From Vreelandella halophila (GTDB taxonomy: Bacteria; Pseudomonadota; Gammaproteobacteria; Pseudomonadales; Oleiphilaceae), in assembly GCF_019903425.1 (NCBI RefSeq), contig NZ_JACHUZ010000012.1, forward strand, positions 124,001 to 188,000: 64,000 nt of DNA, in the 5' to 3' direction. Below the pieces are notes generated by a model, which saw only the letters and a program-made list of their open reading frames with translations, made no database searches and was not told where the DNA came from. The position numbers were made by a program, and so were the translations under genes. Shown in pieces: positions 28,437 to 38,666 of this stretch. Every line of letters starts with the position of its first letter. Position 1 is the first letter of the stretch.

Positions 28437-28570
28437 GGCAACACCCCTGTTTGTTATTCATCTTCTATGTGTAAGTTAGTGTCATTTTTCCAGAATTGAT
28501 AGCCCCTGAGCAAACGGATGGAAGCCTGTGGTATCCTCTCGCCCGAATTCACACCGGAGCCCCTGCGACC

Positions 28571-29236
28571 GTGACACTCGCCATCTTCGACCTGGACAAT
28601 ACTCTCCTACACGGCGACAGCGATCACGCTTGGGGCCAGTTCCTGATTGATGCCGGCGTGGTGGACGGGGAGCGCTACCGCCAGCGCAACGACCAGTTTT
28701 ACCGCGATTACGAAGCCGGCCGCCTGGACATCGAGGAATACCTGGCCTTTGCCCTGGAGCCACTGGCAAGCCAGGAGCTGACCACCCTGCGGGAGTTGCG
28801 GCAACAGTTCATGCAGGAACGGGTTGAGTCCATGATCGAGCCCGCGGCCGAAGCCCTCATCAACCGCCACCGCGAGCGTGGTGAGACCCTGCTGATCATC
28901 ACTGCCACCAACCGCTTCGTCACCGAACCCATCGCGGCACGCCTGGGCATCCCCAACCTGATCGCCACTGAGCCCGAAGTGGTGGATGGAGCCTTCACCG
29001 GCCGCGTTACCGGCACACCCTGCTTCCGGGACGGCAAGATCACGCGGCTCGAGGAATGGCTGCTCGATCGCGCCGAAACCCTCGATGGCGCCCACTTCTA
29101 CAGCGACTCGCGCAACGACCTGCCGCTGCTGGAAACCGTTCCCAACCCGGTTGCGACCAATCCGGATCCCGCCCTTCGGGACACCGCCCATCACCGTGGC
29201 TGGCCAATCCTGGATCTCCAGTCCCCGCAGGAGTGA
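28571..29236 (+). CDS. HAD-superfamily IB phosphatase (SerB-like)
   Basis: This soluble phosphohydrolase has 221 residues from GTG 28571, where the family motif VTLAIFDLDNTLLHGDSD starts at once; a longer reading from 28496 adds unrelated residues. HAD motif I is DLDNT (Asp about 8), motif II is the Thr in IITATN, motif III is the Lys in the GKITRLEEW segment, and motif IV is YSDSRNDLPLL. It resembles the HAD-IB/TIGR01490 group. The substrate is unknown. It occupies the same place beside rppH-ptsP as in Pseudomonas. Confidence 0.9.
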   Translation: MTLAIFDLDNTLLHGDSDHAWGQFLIDAGVVDGERYRQRNDQFYRDYEAGRLDIEEYLAFALEPLASQELTTLRELRQQFMQERVESMIEPAAEALINRHRERGETLLIITATNRFVTEPIAARLGIPNLIATEPEVVDGAFTGRVTGTPCFRDGKITRLEEWLLDRAETLDGAHFYSDSRNDLPLLETVPNPVATNPDPALRDTAHHRGWPILDLQSPQE

Positions 29237-29347
29237 GCCCTGCTCGCGATGCCGGGGATACAGAAACCCCGAACAATCAGTTACAGCCCAATGCCACCAT
29301 CTGGTCTAGGCTGGGGGCAGCAATGGTCAACAGGATGATAAACCCCT

Positions 29348-30223
29348 ATGCCTGCGGAACTCACCGACGAACAGATCCACAACGTACTCCAGGGCATCCG
29401 CATCCCGCCGCAGCCCCAGATCATGGTCGACCTGCAAATGGAGCAGGCGATGCCGGACCCGGACATCGAGCAGATCGCGAAGCTCATCCGCCAGGATGTT
29501 TCCCTTTCCGGGATGATGCTCAAGTTCGTCAACTCCCCCTTCCTGCAGCACAGCAACCAGATCTCGTCCATTGAACAGGCGGTCGCCCTGCTCGGCCCCA
29601 CCACGGTCATCAACATCATCAACGGCCTGAGCATCAAGGGAGAGATGTCGGACCAGGCGATCCGGGCCATGACGCGCTTCTGGGACACCGCCACGGACAT
29701 CGCCCAGGTTTCGGCTCATGTGGCGCGAGCCATCGGCGCCAAGAACCCGGATGAATCCTATGCGGTGGGGCTTTTCCACAACGCCGGTATTCCACTGATG
29801 ATGGAGCGCTTCCCTGACTACGACGACGTCATGATGGAAAGCTACGCCCGTGACGAACCGCGTCTGATCGACGTTGAGAATCGGATGCTGAACACCAACC
29901 ATGCGGTCGTCGGCTATTACGTGGCCAAATCCTGGAACCTGCCGCGCCACCTCTGCGAAGTCATCGCCGAACACCACAACGTACAGCAGGTCTTCGCCCA
30001 GACGGGGACCCGGGCCCAGGAACGCAAGACACTGCTGGCCACACTCAAGATTGCGGAGCACGTCTGCGGTAACTTCTCGATTCTGGGGCAGCAGGAAGTG
30101 GATCACGAATGGCAGCGGCTGGAACAGGATGTGCTTATCCACACCGGCCTGACCCAGTACGACCTGGAAGAAATGGCGCAGAATTTCCGTGATATGGGGA
30201 TCACGGTCCACGGTGGTTACTGA
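29348..30223 (+). CDS. HDOD-domain signalling protein
   Basis: This 291-residue cytoplasmic protein consists mainly of an HDOD domain (about residues 18-215). That domain is a helical relative of HD phosphohydrolases found in signalling proteins, and it usually lacks catalysis. The segment GLFHNAGIPLMM has Asn where HD enzymes have the metal-binding Asp, consistent with no hydrolase activity. No partner domain is fused. The partner or ligand is unknown. Its stop overlaps the convergent esterase gene by seven bases. Confidence 0.88.
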   Translation: MPAELTDEQIHNVLQGIRIPPQPQIMVDLQMEQAMPDPDIEQIAKLIRQDVSLSGMMLKFVNSPFLQHSNQISSIEQAVALLGPTTVINIINGLSIKGEMSDQAIRAMTRFWDTATDIAQVSAHVARAIGAKNPDESYAVGLFHNAGIPLMMERFPDYDDVMMESYARDEPRLIDVENRMLNTNHAVVGYYVAKSWNLPRHLCEVIAEHHNVQQVFAQTGTRAQERKTLLATLKIAEHVCGNFSILGQQEVDHEWQRLEQDVLIHTGLTQYDLEEMAQNFRDMGITVHGGY

Positions 30224-30816
30224 GGACCGACCCCGCGCCGCAGGAAGTCCACCATCATCGGCAGTTCCTCGCGGAACCGCGTGTAGCGGTGGTTGCCGCC
30301 CTCGTGCACGACCAGCTTGCTGGCCGTGAACCTTTCGGCAGCCTGCCGGTAGTCCAGTGTTTCGTCTCCGGTTTCCAGCAGAACCATGAAACGCTCCGGG
30401 TGGGACAGAACGCCCGGGTCCATGGCCTTGAGCTGGTGCACGTGATCCTCCGTGACGTGGAAGCTTTCCCCGGTATAGAGATTGGTATGCTCGCCCAGCG
30501 ACGCCTCCATCAGCCGGTAGGGATGCGCAGCTGGATTGATCAGAACCGCCGGCAGGCCATAGCGCTCCGCCATCACCATCGCGAAGAACCCGCCCAGGGA
30601 GCTGCCGATCAGCCCGGGTCCGGTACCAGGCACTGCTTCGATGAGGCGCGCGAGCTGCTCCTCGACACCGGCAGGCGTGGTTGCCAGCTGAGGAATGAAC
30701 CAGTGCCCCCGGTAGCTGGATTCATGCAGCCAGGCATCCAGCTCCCGTGCCTTTTCGGAAGCCGGTGCACTGCGGAACCCATGGAGATAGATCAGGTCAG
30801 GGTCTTCAGTAGCCAA
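30217..30816 (-). CDS. yqiA: YqiA-type alpha/beta-hydrolase (esterase)
   Basis: This small cytoplasmic esterase has 199 residues from TTG 30816, which gives a start (MATEDPDLIYLHGF) matching E. coli YqiA and has GGAG ten bases upstream; ATG 30846 is the alternative. It shows the N-terminal LHGF oxyanion motif, the nucleophile GSSLGG (Ser about 70) and a C-terminal HEGGNHRY with the catalytic His. The start lies 11 bases inside the end of cpdA. It completes the E. coli-like nudF-yqiB-cpdA-yqiA cluster; parE is not adjacent here. Confidence 0.9.
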   Translation of the reverse strand: MATEDPDLIYLHGFRSAPASEKARELDAWLHESSYRGHWFIPQLATTPAGVEEQLARLIEAVPGTGPGLIGSSLGGFFAMVMAERYGLPAVLINPAAHPYRLMEASLGEHTNLYTGESFHVTEDHVHQLKAMDPGVLSHPERFMVLLETGDETLDYRQAAERFTASKLVVHEGGNHRYTRFREELPMMVDFLRRGVGPQ

Positions 30817-31606
30817 CGCCGTCGAACTCCAGTCCGTAGTCTTCATCGGCAATGCGTTCCACGCCGGTGCGGATGCCCCCGTCCGGATAGAGTGCCAGCC
30901 AGCGGTAGCCCGGCGGCACGGCATCCACCGCAAACGTCTCCGAATCCGGCAGGAACTGCACGCAGGTGGAAGGGCTTGCCAGCATACGCCAGCCGTTGGT
31001 CTCCTGATCCAGTGGCTGGTGGATGTGCCCCCAGAGAAGCCCTCGCACCTGCTCATGGCGGGCCAGCACCTCAAAGAGCGCATCGTGATCCTGAAGGCCA
31101 ATGGAGTTCATCCATTCGGCACCGATACGGATCGGATGGTGATGCAGGCACACCAGCGCATGATCCCGGGGATGTTCCTTCAGGCACGCATCCAGGTACG
31201 CCAGTTCCTGCTCACCCAGACGCCCGTGCACCTGGTCCGGCACCGAAGAGTCCAGGCAGATCAGTTGCCACCCATGGCTCCGGTAACGCCGCTCCGCCGA
31301 GCGGGTTCCCTTGATGGCCCGCTCCATCGCCGGCAGCACATCGTGATTGCCCGCAGCCCAGAAGACAGGCGCCCTGAAGAACGCGGTCTGCTCCCGGAAA
31401 TAGCGATAGGAGTCGTCACTGCCATCCTGAGAGATATCACCGGTTGCCAGAACCAGGTCCGGTTGACCGTAGTGGACACGCACATGCGCCAGCACCGCCT
31501 CCAGCGTCTGGCGCGTATTGATCCCGAGCAGGCGCCCCTCCGGGTCCCCCATCAAGTGGGGGTCGGTAATCTGCAGCACATGCAGGGGCTCGGCTGAGGC
31601 GTCCAT
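30806..31606 (-). CDS. cpdA: 3',5'-cyclic-AMP phosphodiesterase CpdA
   Basis: CpdA hydrolyses cAMP to AMP and lowers cAMP-CRP signalling. The 266-residue metallophosphoesterase has all metal motifs: DPH (within LQITDPHLMG), GDISQDG, GNHD (AAGNHDVL), a central HHHP and GHIHQP. The start is ATG 31606. It lies in the conserved cluster with nudF, the DUF1249 gene and yqiA. Confidence 0.94.
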   Translation of the reverse strand: MDASAEPLHVLQITDPHLMGDPEGRLLGINTRQTLEAVLAHVRVHYGQPDLVLATGDISQDGSDDSYRYFREQTAFFRAPVFWAAGNHDVLPAMERAIKGTRSAERRYRSHGWQLICLDSSVPDQVHGRLGEQELAYLDACLKEHPRDHALVCLHHHPIRIGAEWMNSIGLQDHDALFEVLARHEQVRGLLWGHIHQPLDQETNGWRMLASPSTCVQFLPDSETFAVDAVPPGYRWLALYPDGGIRTGVERIADEDYGLEFDGVGY

Positions 31607-31698
31607 GGTGGTTATGGGCTCCCTTCGTCGCTATGCCCTTCAATATAGCGGGATTATGCGGTTATTGCCCACCGGATTTAGGGAACGTCATCACGGGT

Positions 31699-32157
31699 TC
31701 AGGATTCCATGCTCCAGACCGAATCCAGATCGGCCGCCTGCCCGAACTTAAGACAGAAATCCAGCCAATCCGCGAGGAACAGATTGATCTGGAGCTTCTC
31801 GTCCGGCAGGTGCATTCGAGCATTGGGGTAGGGGTTCACAGCACGGATGCGTCCGTGACGAAAACAGCTCATCACCTCCAGCATGCCCACGTCGTGGTAG
31901 GCACGTACCGTCATGCGCGGATCGTTGAGCCAGCGCCCGTTGTTCGCCACCTGCTCCAGGTACCAGGTCTCCGTGAAGCGGGCCTTCTCCAGCCGGCACA
32001 GATGCACGTCCCCCAGATGCCGACCGCCGTCATGCAACTGGAAGAATACGTCGGAGTCCGCATCGGGCCCCAGGCGCTCAAGATGGCTCAGGCGATGGTA
32101 ATTGGCCTCGCACACTGCGGCGAAGCGGGTCAGGTCCGGCACATACCGCTGCACCAT
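31699..32157 (-). CDS. yqiB: DUF1249 protein (YqiB family)
   Basis: This 152-residue protein of unknown function is conserved beside cpdA in gammaproteobacteria. ATG 32157 overlaps the nudF stop (TGATG) and has GGAGG eight bases upstream. It gives an N-terminus (MVQRYVPDLTRFAAVCEANY) that fits the family. A start at 32172 adds five residues but has a poor ribosome site. The protein has several Tyr/His-rich beta segments (TVRAYHDVGMLEV). No catalytic motif is evident. Confidence 0.88.
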   Translation of the reverse strand: MVQRYVPDLTRFAAVCEANYHRLSHLERLGPDADSDVFFQLHDGGRHLGDVHLCRLEKARFTETWYLEQVANNGRWLNDPRMTVRAYHDVGMLEVMSCFRHGRIRAVNPYPNARMHLPDEKLQINLFLADWLDFCLKFGQAADLDSVWSMES

Positions 32158-32783
32158 CACCCGGCCCTCCATTCATCCCGCAACCGTTCACGGTTCAGAG
32201 CCAGCCACTGCAGGGCCATGATGGCTGGTGCGTTCCAGATCCGGCCGTGACGCAGCCCCTCCATGGCGTTTTCAAAGGCAAGAGGTTGCACGCGGATGTC
32301 CTCGTTCTCATGCTCAAGGCCATGGATACCACCAGCAGCCGCCGCATCCACACAGCCGCCGTAGAGGTGCACAAGCTCGTTGGTACCGCCAGGTGAGACC
32401 AGATAGTCACAGATCTTCTCCACGCGCCCGAGGGTCAGGCCCGCTTCCTCCTCGGCTTCCCTGCGGGCGGTGGTCTCACCGTCATCACCGGATTCGTTGA
32501 TGCCGGCGACCACCTCCAGCAGCCAAGGCGAGGCCTCACGCCCCAGGGCGCCGGCCCGGAACTGCTCCACAAGCACAACCTCATCCCGCCAGGGGTCGTA
32601 GGGCAGCACACAGGTGCAGTTCTCACGCCAGAAGATCTCGCGGTGCATGGCCGGGCTCCAGCCACCACTGAAAAGGCGGTGCCGGAACCTCAGGCCTCGC
32701 AGCTGGAAGAACCCCTGATAGAGCGACTCGTCGGACTCGATGGTCACGTCATCGTGGTCAAAGGTGCTGTCGAGTTCTCCCAT
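32157..32783 (-). CDS. nudF: ADP-ribose pyrophosphatase NudF
   Basis: NudF hydrolyses ADP-ribose to AMP and ribose-5-phosphate. The 208-residue Nudix protein from ATG 32783 (GAGG five bases upstream) carries the box GDDGETTARREAEEEAGL, preceded by the conserved VAGINES. LVEQFRAGAL and the C-terminal SPGGTNELVHLYGG are typical of the ADPRase subfamily. A longer reading to 32834 would overlap thiC. It follows thiC by 16 bases and could be read from the same transcript. Confidence 0.94.
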   Translation of the reverse strand: MGELDSTFDHDDVTIESDESLYQGFFQLRGLRFRHRLFSGGWSPAMHREIFWRENCTCVLPYDPWRDEVVLVEQFRAGALGREASPWLLEVVAGINESGDDGETTARREAEEEAGLTLGRVEKICDYLVSPGGTNELVHLYGGCVDAAAAGGIHGLEHENEDIRVQPLAFENAMEGLRHGRIWNAPAIMALQWLALNRERLRDEWRAG

Positions 32784-32799
32784 CAGGGCCTCATTGGTC

Positions 32800-34608
<1,809 letters not shown>

Positions 34609-34673
34609 CTAATGATTGAACGGACGGGAGAACGCAGAGGCAGATCTGTTAGGTCAGAGTCAGCGTTGCCGCT

Positions 34674-34785
34674 TGTCTCGATCCCTACGCCGGTATTAAC
34701 CGGGTCAGGTCTGCGGGTTCTGCATTCGCAATCTCAGCCAGAACCGGCGGAAAACCACCGCCGGATCCGGCACCCCGTCAAGACA
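34674..34785 (-). promoter_or_regulatory. TPP riboswitch (THI element) in the thiC leader
   Basis: Read on the minus strand, helix P1 is TGTCTTGA (34785-34778) paired with TCGAGACA (34681-34674) with one G-U pair. Inside lie the conserved GGGGTGCC, GGCTGAGA (tctcag at 34732-34737 on the plus strand), GACCTGA and the block TTAATACCGGCGTAGGGA. A GC-rich P3-type hairpin (GGCGG...CCGCC) is also present. The aptamer ends 80 bases before the thiC ATG, so it could act on translation or termination; no U-run terminator was seen, which favours translational control. Confidence 0.95.
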
Positions 34786-34874
34786 GTCAATTCGAGTCTA
34801 GAGATTCACCCTTAACTTGTCCATAATGGTGACCGCCGGTCACGGCCCATCCTGATCAACGCTTGAGGGAACCA

Positions 34875-36353
34875 ATGAAAGCGCGCGCTCTTCCCGCACT
34901 GATTGCGGCCCTGCTGCTCCCCGTCACCCCAGCTCAGGGCGAAGGACTGATGGAAGTCTACCGCAAGGCCCTTTCCTATGATTCAGAGCTGGCAGCGGCA
35001 AAGGCTGCCCGGCGGGCCCGGGAGGCGGCCGTGGATGAGTCCAGGGCACCGCTTCTGCCCCAGCTGGACGCCTTTGGAGAGTCCGCCTATACCGAACGCA
35101 ACACACTGGATGGCCACCTGACGAGCCATGAGTATGGCCTCGAGCTCAGCCAGCCTCTGTTCCGGGCTAACGCCTGGTACGGCTTCCAGGCCAGCCAGAA
35201 GCAGAGCAAGGTCGCGGCGGCGGAGCTCTCCCGTGCAGAACAGGGGCTGATGCTGAAGGTGGCGGAACAGTACTTCAACGTTCTTCGGGCCAAAGACGAA
35301 CTGGATACCGCCGAGGCCCAGGAGGCGGCCCTGAGGCGCCAGTGGGAACAGGCCAAGGAGCGCTATGACGTCGGACTGGTGGCCACCACTGAAGTGGAGG
35401 AAGCGCGTGCGGGCTACGACGCAAGCCGCTCGCAACGGATCGCTGCCCGGAGCCAATTGGACATCGAACGCGAGAGCCTGGCACGGCTGACCGGTCAGTT
35501 CCCCGAAGCCCTGGAACGGCTGGAAACAGACTTCCCGATCAACAGTCCGTCACCGGACAGCCCCAAGGCCTGGGCCAGGACCGCATTGGAGCAGAACTGG
35601 GAGCTTAAGGCGCAGCAGCTCACCGTGGAGGCTACCCGCGAGCAGCTCAGCGCCGCGCGTTCCGAGCACCTGCCCACACTGGACCTATTCGCCCGGGTCC
35701 AGCGCCAGCATCAGGACAACGACTTTGATGTCCCGGGCGCGGGGTCAACGGGAGGATCTCCCGCCCTGCAGCCAAATCCGATGGAGGAGTATCCGCGCAC
35801 GGATACTACCGTCGGACTGTCCCTGAACATTCCCCTTTACAGTGGCGGCGGCACCCAGGCCGGTGTGCGGCGCGTGCGCTCGGAGACGGAACAGGCGGAA
35901 CGGGAGCTGGATACCGTCAGGCGCAATGTCCGGCTTGATGCCCGGTCACTTTTCCGCCGCGTCACCACCAATATCCAGACCATCAATGCCCAGCGCCAGA
36001 CCATCGTTTCACGCCGTAGCGCCCTCGATGCCACCCGGGCCGGCTACGACGTAGGAACCCGCAACATTGTTGAAGTACTGGATGCCGAGCAGAACTACTA
36101 TGTGGCCCTGCGCGATTACGCCAATGCCCGATACGACTACGTTCTCAACACACTGCGGCTGAAACAGGTGGCCGGCACGCTGAGCCCGCAGGACCTGCAG
36201 GGACTTGACCGCTGGCTGAGCGCCACGGCCCCTGGCATCGAACGGCTGGCACGGCAGGTTACGCGCGAGGAGCGGGAAGACGACGGGGACACCGGAGATG
36301 GCGAATACCGCCGCATCCCATCGGATAACGTGGTCCCCCTGCAGGATCAGTAG
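34875..36353 (+). CDS. tolC: TolC-family outer-membrane efflux channel
   Basis: TolC forms the trimeric outer-membrane duct of tripartite efflux pumps and type I secretion systems. The 492-residue protein starts at ATG 34875 behind GAGGGA. A signal peptide (cleaved near PAQGEG) is followed by two OEP repeats of long coiled-coil helices and beta strands (LMEVYRKALSYDSELAAAKA; YDVGLVATTEVEEARA; YDVGTRNIVEVLDAEQNYY). This is the usual TolC two-fold pattern. The tail is acidic. It is divergent from thiC and overlaps the convergent waaA gene by seven bases. Confidence 0.93.
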   Translation: MKARALPALIAALLLPVTPAQGEGLMEVYRKALSYDSELAAAKAARRAREAAVDESRAPLLPQLDAFGESAYTERNTLDGHLTSHEYGLELSQPLFRANAWYGFQASQKQSKVAAAELSRAEQGLMLKVAEQYFNVLRAKDELDTAEAQEAALRRQWEQAKERYDVGLVATTEVEEARAGYDASRSQRIAARSQLDIERESLARLTGQFPEALERLETDFPINSPSPDSPKAWARTALEQNWELKAQQLTVEATREQLSAARSEHLPTLDLFARVQRQHQDNDFDVPGAGSTGGSPALQPNPMEEYPRTDTTVGLSLNIPLYSGGGTQAGVRRVRSETEQAERELDTVRRNVRLDARSLFRRVTTNIQTINAQRQTIVSRRSALDATRAGYDVGTRNIVEVLDAEQNYYVALRDYANARYDYVLNTLRLKQVAGTLSPQDLQGLDRWLSATAPGIERLARQVTREEREDDGDTGDGEYRRIPSDNVVPLQDQ

Positions 36354-37615
36354 CCGGGTAACCGCTCCAGGATGCCCTCCACCAGGCGCGCCACCGCGCC
36401 TTGGTTGGCATCCACCACGGCCCGACCGTGCCGGCCCAGCGCTTCTCTCTCCACGACATCCCCCATAAGCTTTTCCAGCGCCATGACCAGCGCATCTGTG
36501 CCATCCACAAACCGCACCGCTTTCTCATCCGCTAAGCGCTCAAACACGCTGGCGAAATTGAAGACATGCGGGCCGGTCAGTACCGGCAGTGACCAGGCCG
36601 CCGCCTCCAGCGGGTTGTGACCACCACGCTCAATGAGCGAGCCGCCGATGAAGGCGATATCCGCAGATCCGAAAAGCATCAGCAACTCGCCCATGGTGTC
36701 TGCGAGGTAGACCTGCGAGCTGGAAGGATCATCAGCGGCTGTCCGGCGCGCCAGGACCAGATTCTGCTGCTCAGCTAGCCGGGCCACAGCATCAAAGCGC
36801 TCCGGGTGGCGTGGCACCAGTACCAGCAGCGCCCGCGGGTAACGTTCCAGCAGGCGGCGGTGTGCGGCCAGGATCGGGTCATCTTCACCATCATGGGTGC
36901 TGGCCGCGATCCAGACCGGCCGCCCTTCCCCGAAACTCTCCCGAAGGGCGGCCGCCTCAGCGCGAACCGCCTCCGGAATGTCCAGGTCATACTTGATGGA
37001 CCCGGTTACCGAGAGCTGTTGCGAGCGCACGCCCATAGCGCGGAATCGTTGCGCATCCGCATCCGACTGGGCCGCGATCCAGTCAAGGGAACGGAAGGCC
37101 GGGAGCGTCAGTGGTGCCACACGGGCATAACCCGAGGCGGATTTCTCAGAGAGGCGGGCATTCGCAAGGGTTACTGGAATCCCGCGGCGGGCGCAGGCAT
37201 GCACCAGGTTGGGCCATACTTCGGTTTCCATGATGACCAGCGCCGCGGGCTTCACCCGCCGGATGAAGGCATTCACCATCCAGGGCAGATCCAGTGGAAT
37301 ATAGGCGTGCATCACCTGATCCCCGAAGGCGGCGCGAACTCTCTCGGCACCGGTCGGGGTCATGGTGGTGATCAGGATTGATCGGTGAGGCGCCTCTTCA
37401 CGCAGGGCCCGGACCATGGGGGTCGCGGCGATCACCTCGCCAACAGATGCCGCGTGGATCCAGAGCATGCCGGAGGCTTCCGGCACCGGCCCGCACCCCA
37501 GCCGCTCCGACCAGCGCTCGCGGTACCGTCTGTCCTTCAGACCCCGGTACCACAGGAACGCCAGAATCCCAGGCAGAAGCAGCGTCAGCAGCAGTGAGTA
37601 GAGCCAGCGGGCCAT
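36347..37615 (-). CDS. waaA: Kdo transferase WaaA
   Basis: WaaA transfers Kdo residues to lipid IVA in lipopolysaccharide synthesis. The 422-residue GT30 enzyme has an N-terminal membrane anchor (about residues 4-22), the catalytic-base region WIHAASVGEV, METEVWPN, LANARLSEKSA, and the C-terminal CMP-Kdo site FIGGSLIERGGHNPLEAA. It lies 20 bases after ilvE and is probably the last gene of that operon. Confidence 0.96.
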   Translation of the reverse strand: MARWLYSLLLTLLLPGILAFLWYRGLKDRRYRERWSERLGCGPVPEASGMLWIHAASVGEVIAATPMVRALREEAPHRSILITTMTPTGAERVRAAFGDQVMHAYIPLDLPWMVNAFIRRVKPAALVIMETEVWPNLVHACARRGIPVTLANARLSEKSASGYARVAPLTLPAFRSLDWIAAQSDADAQRFRAMGVRSQQLSVTGSIKYDLDIPEAVRAEAAALRESFGEGRPVWIAASTHDGEDDPILAAHRRLLERYPRALLVLVPRHPERFDAVARLAEQQNLVLARRTAADDPSSSQVYLADTMGELLMLFGSADIAFIGGSLIERGGHNPLEAAAWSLPVLTGPHVFNFASVFERLADEKAVRFVDGTDALVMALEKLMGDVVEREALGRHGRAVVDANQGAVARLVEGILERLPGY

Positions 37616-37635
37616 CTCTGGGGCGTTCCCGGGGT

Positions 37636-38559
37636 TCAGGTGGCGATGGTCAGCCAGTCCCTGTTGCGCTCGCGGCGCCCTTCCACAGCATCAAAGTACA
37701 TCTGCTGGAACTGTTCGGTGATGGGGCCACGGCTGCCCTTGCCGATGGTGCGGCTGTCCAGTTCACGGATGGGCAGCACTTCGGCGGCCGTACCCGTAAA
37801 GAAGGCTTCATCCGCGATGTAGATCTCGTCCCGAGTGATCCGCCGCTCCCTGACCGGAATGTCCAGCTCGCGGGCGAATTCGAGAATGCTCCGGCGGGTA
37901 ATGCCATCCAGGCAGGAGGTCAGTTCCGGTGTATGAAGTTCGCCATTGCGGACAATGAACAGGTTCTCGCCGCTGCCTTCAGCCACATAGCCTTCGTTGT
38001 CCAGAAGCAGGGCTTCGTCGTAACCGCACTCCATGGCTTCATTCAGGGCCAGCATGGAGTTGATGTAGTTACCGTTGGCCTTGGCCTTGCACATGGTGAT
38101 GTTCACGTGGTGACGCGTGTAGGAGGAGGTGCGGATGCGGATGCCCTGCTCCCGTGCCTCCGGCGCCATGTACGAGGGCCACTCCCAGGCGGCGATCATG
38201 ACGTGCACCTGGAGGTTGTCCGCCCGCAGCCCCATGCCCTCGGATCCGAGAAAGACCATGGGACGGATGTAGGCGGAGGCCAGACCGTTCTCGCGAACCA
38301 CCAGCCGCTGGGCGTCGTTGAGGGTCTCCTGATCGTACGGCATCTTCATATTGAGGATGTGCGCGGAGTTGAACAGGCGCTGGGTGTGGTCCTGGAGGCG
38401 GAAGATCGCTGGTCCCTCACCCGTGCTGTAGGCCCGCACGCCCTCAAAACAGCCCATGCCGTAATGCAGGGTATGGGTCAGCACATGCACTTTGGCATCA
38501 CGCCAGGGCACCAGTTCCCCGTCAAGCCAGATAAGACCATCACGATCCGCCATCGACAT
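37636..38559 (-). CDS. ilvE: Branched-chain amino acid aminotransferase IlvE
   Basis: IlvE makes valine, leucine and isoleucine from their 2-oxo acids using PLP and glutamate. The 307-residue class IV enzyme starts at ATG 38559 (GAGGAG nine bases upstream); TTG 38568 and ATG 38553 are alternatives. It shows the family start MADRDGLIWLDGELVPW, LHYGMGCFEGVRAY, the PLP-lysine region CKAKANGNYINSMLA, and EGSGENLFIV. It lies downstream of glnE, as in Pseudomonas. Confidence 0.97.
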   Translation of the reverse strand: MSMADRDGLIWLDGELVPWRDAKVHVLTHTLHYGMGCFEGVRAYSTGEGPAIFRLQDHTQRLFNSAHILNMKMPYDQETLNDAQRLVVRENGLASAYIRPMVFLGSEGMGLRADNLQVHVMIAAWEWPSYMAPEAREQGIRIRTSSYTRHHVNITMCKAKANGNYINSMLALNEAMECGYDEALLLDNEGYVAEGSGENLFIVRNGELHTPELTSCLDGITRRSILEFARELDIPVRERRITRDEIYIADEAFFTGTAAEVLPIRELDSRTIGKGSRGPITEQFQQMYFDAVEGRRERNRDWLTIAT

Positions 38560-38666
38560 TGCCGCCAACTCCTCTTGTCTGTGTTTTAGGCCAGAGCATT
38601 AAGCTCACGATTCTAGCAGGAAACAGCCCCTCCATGAGAACCGGATAGCGCACGGGACGGCAGCCC

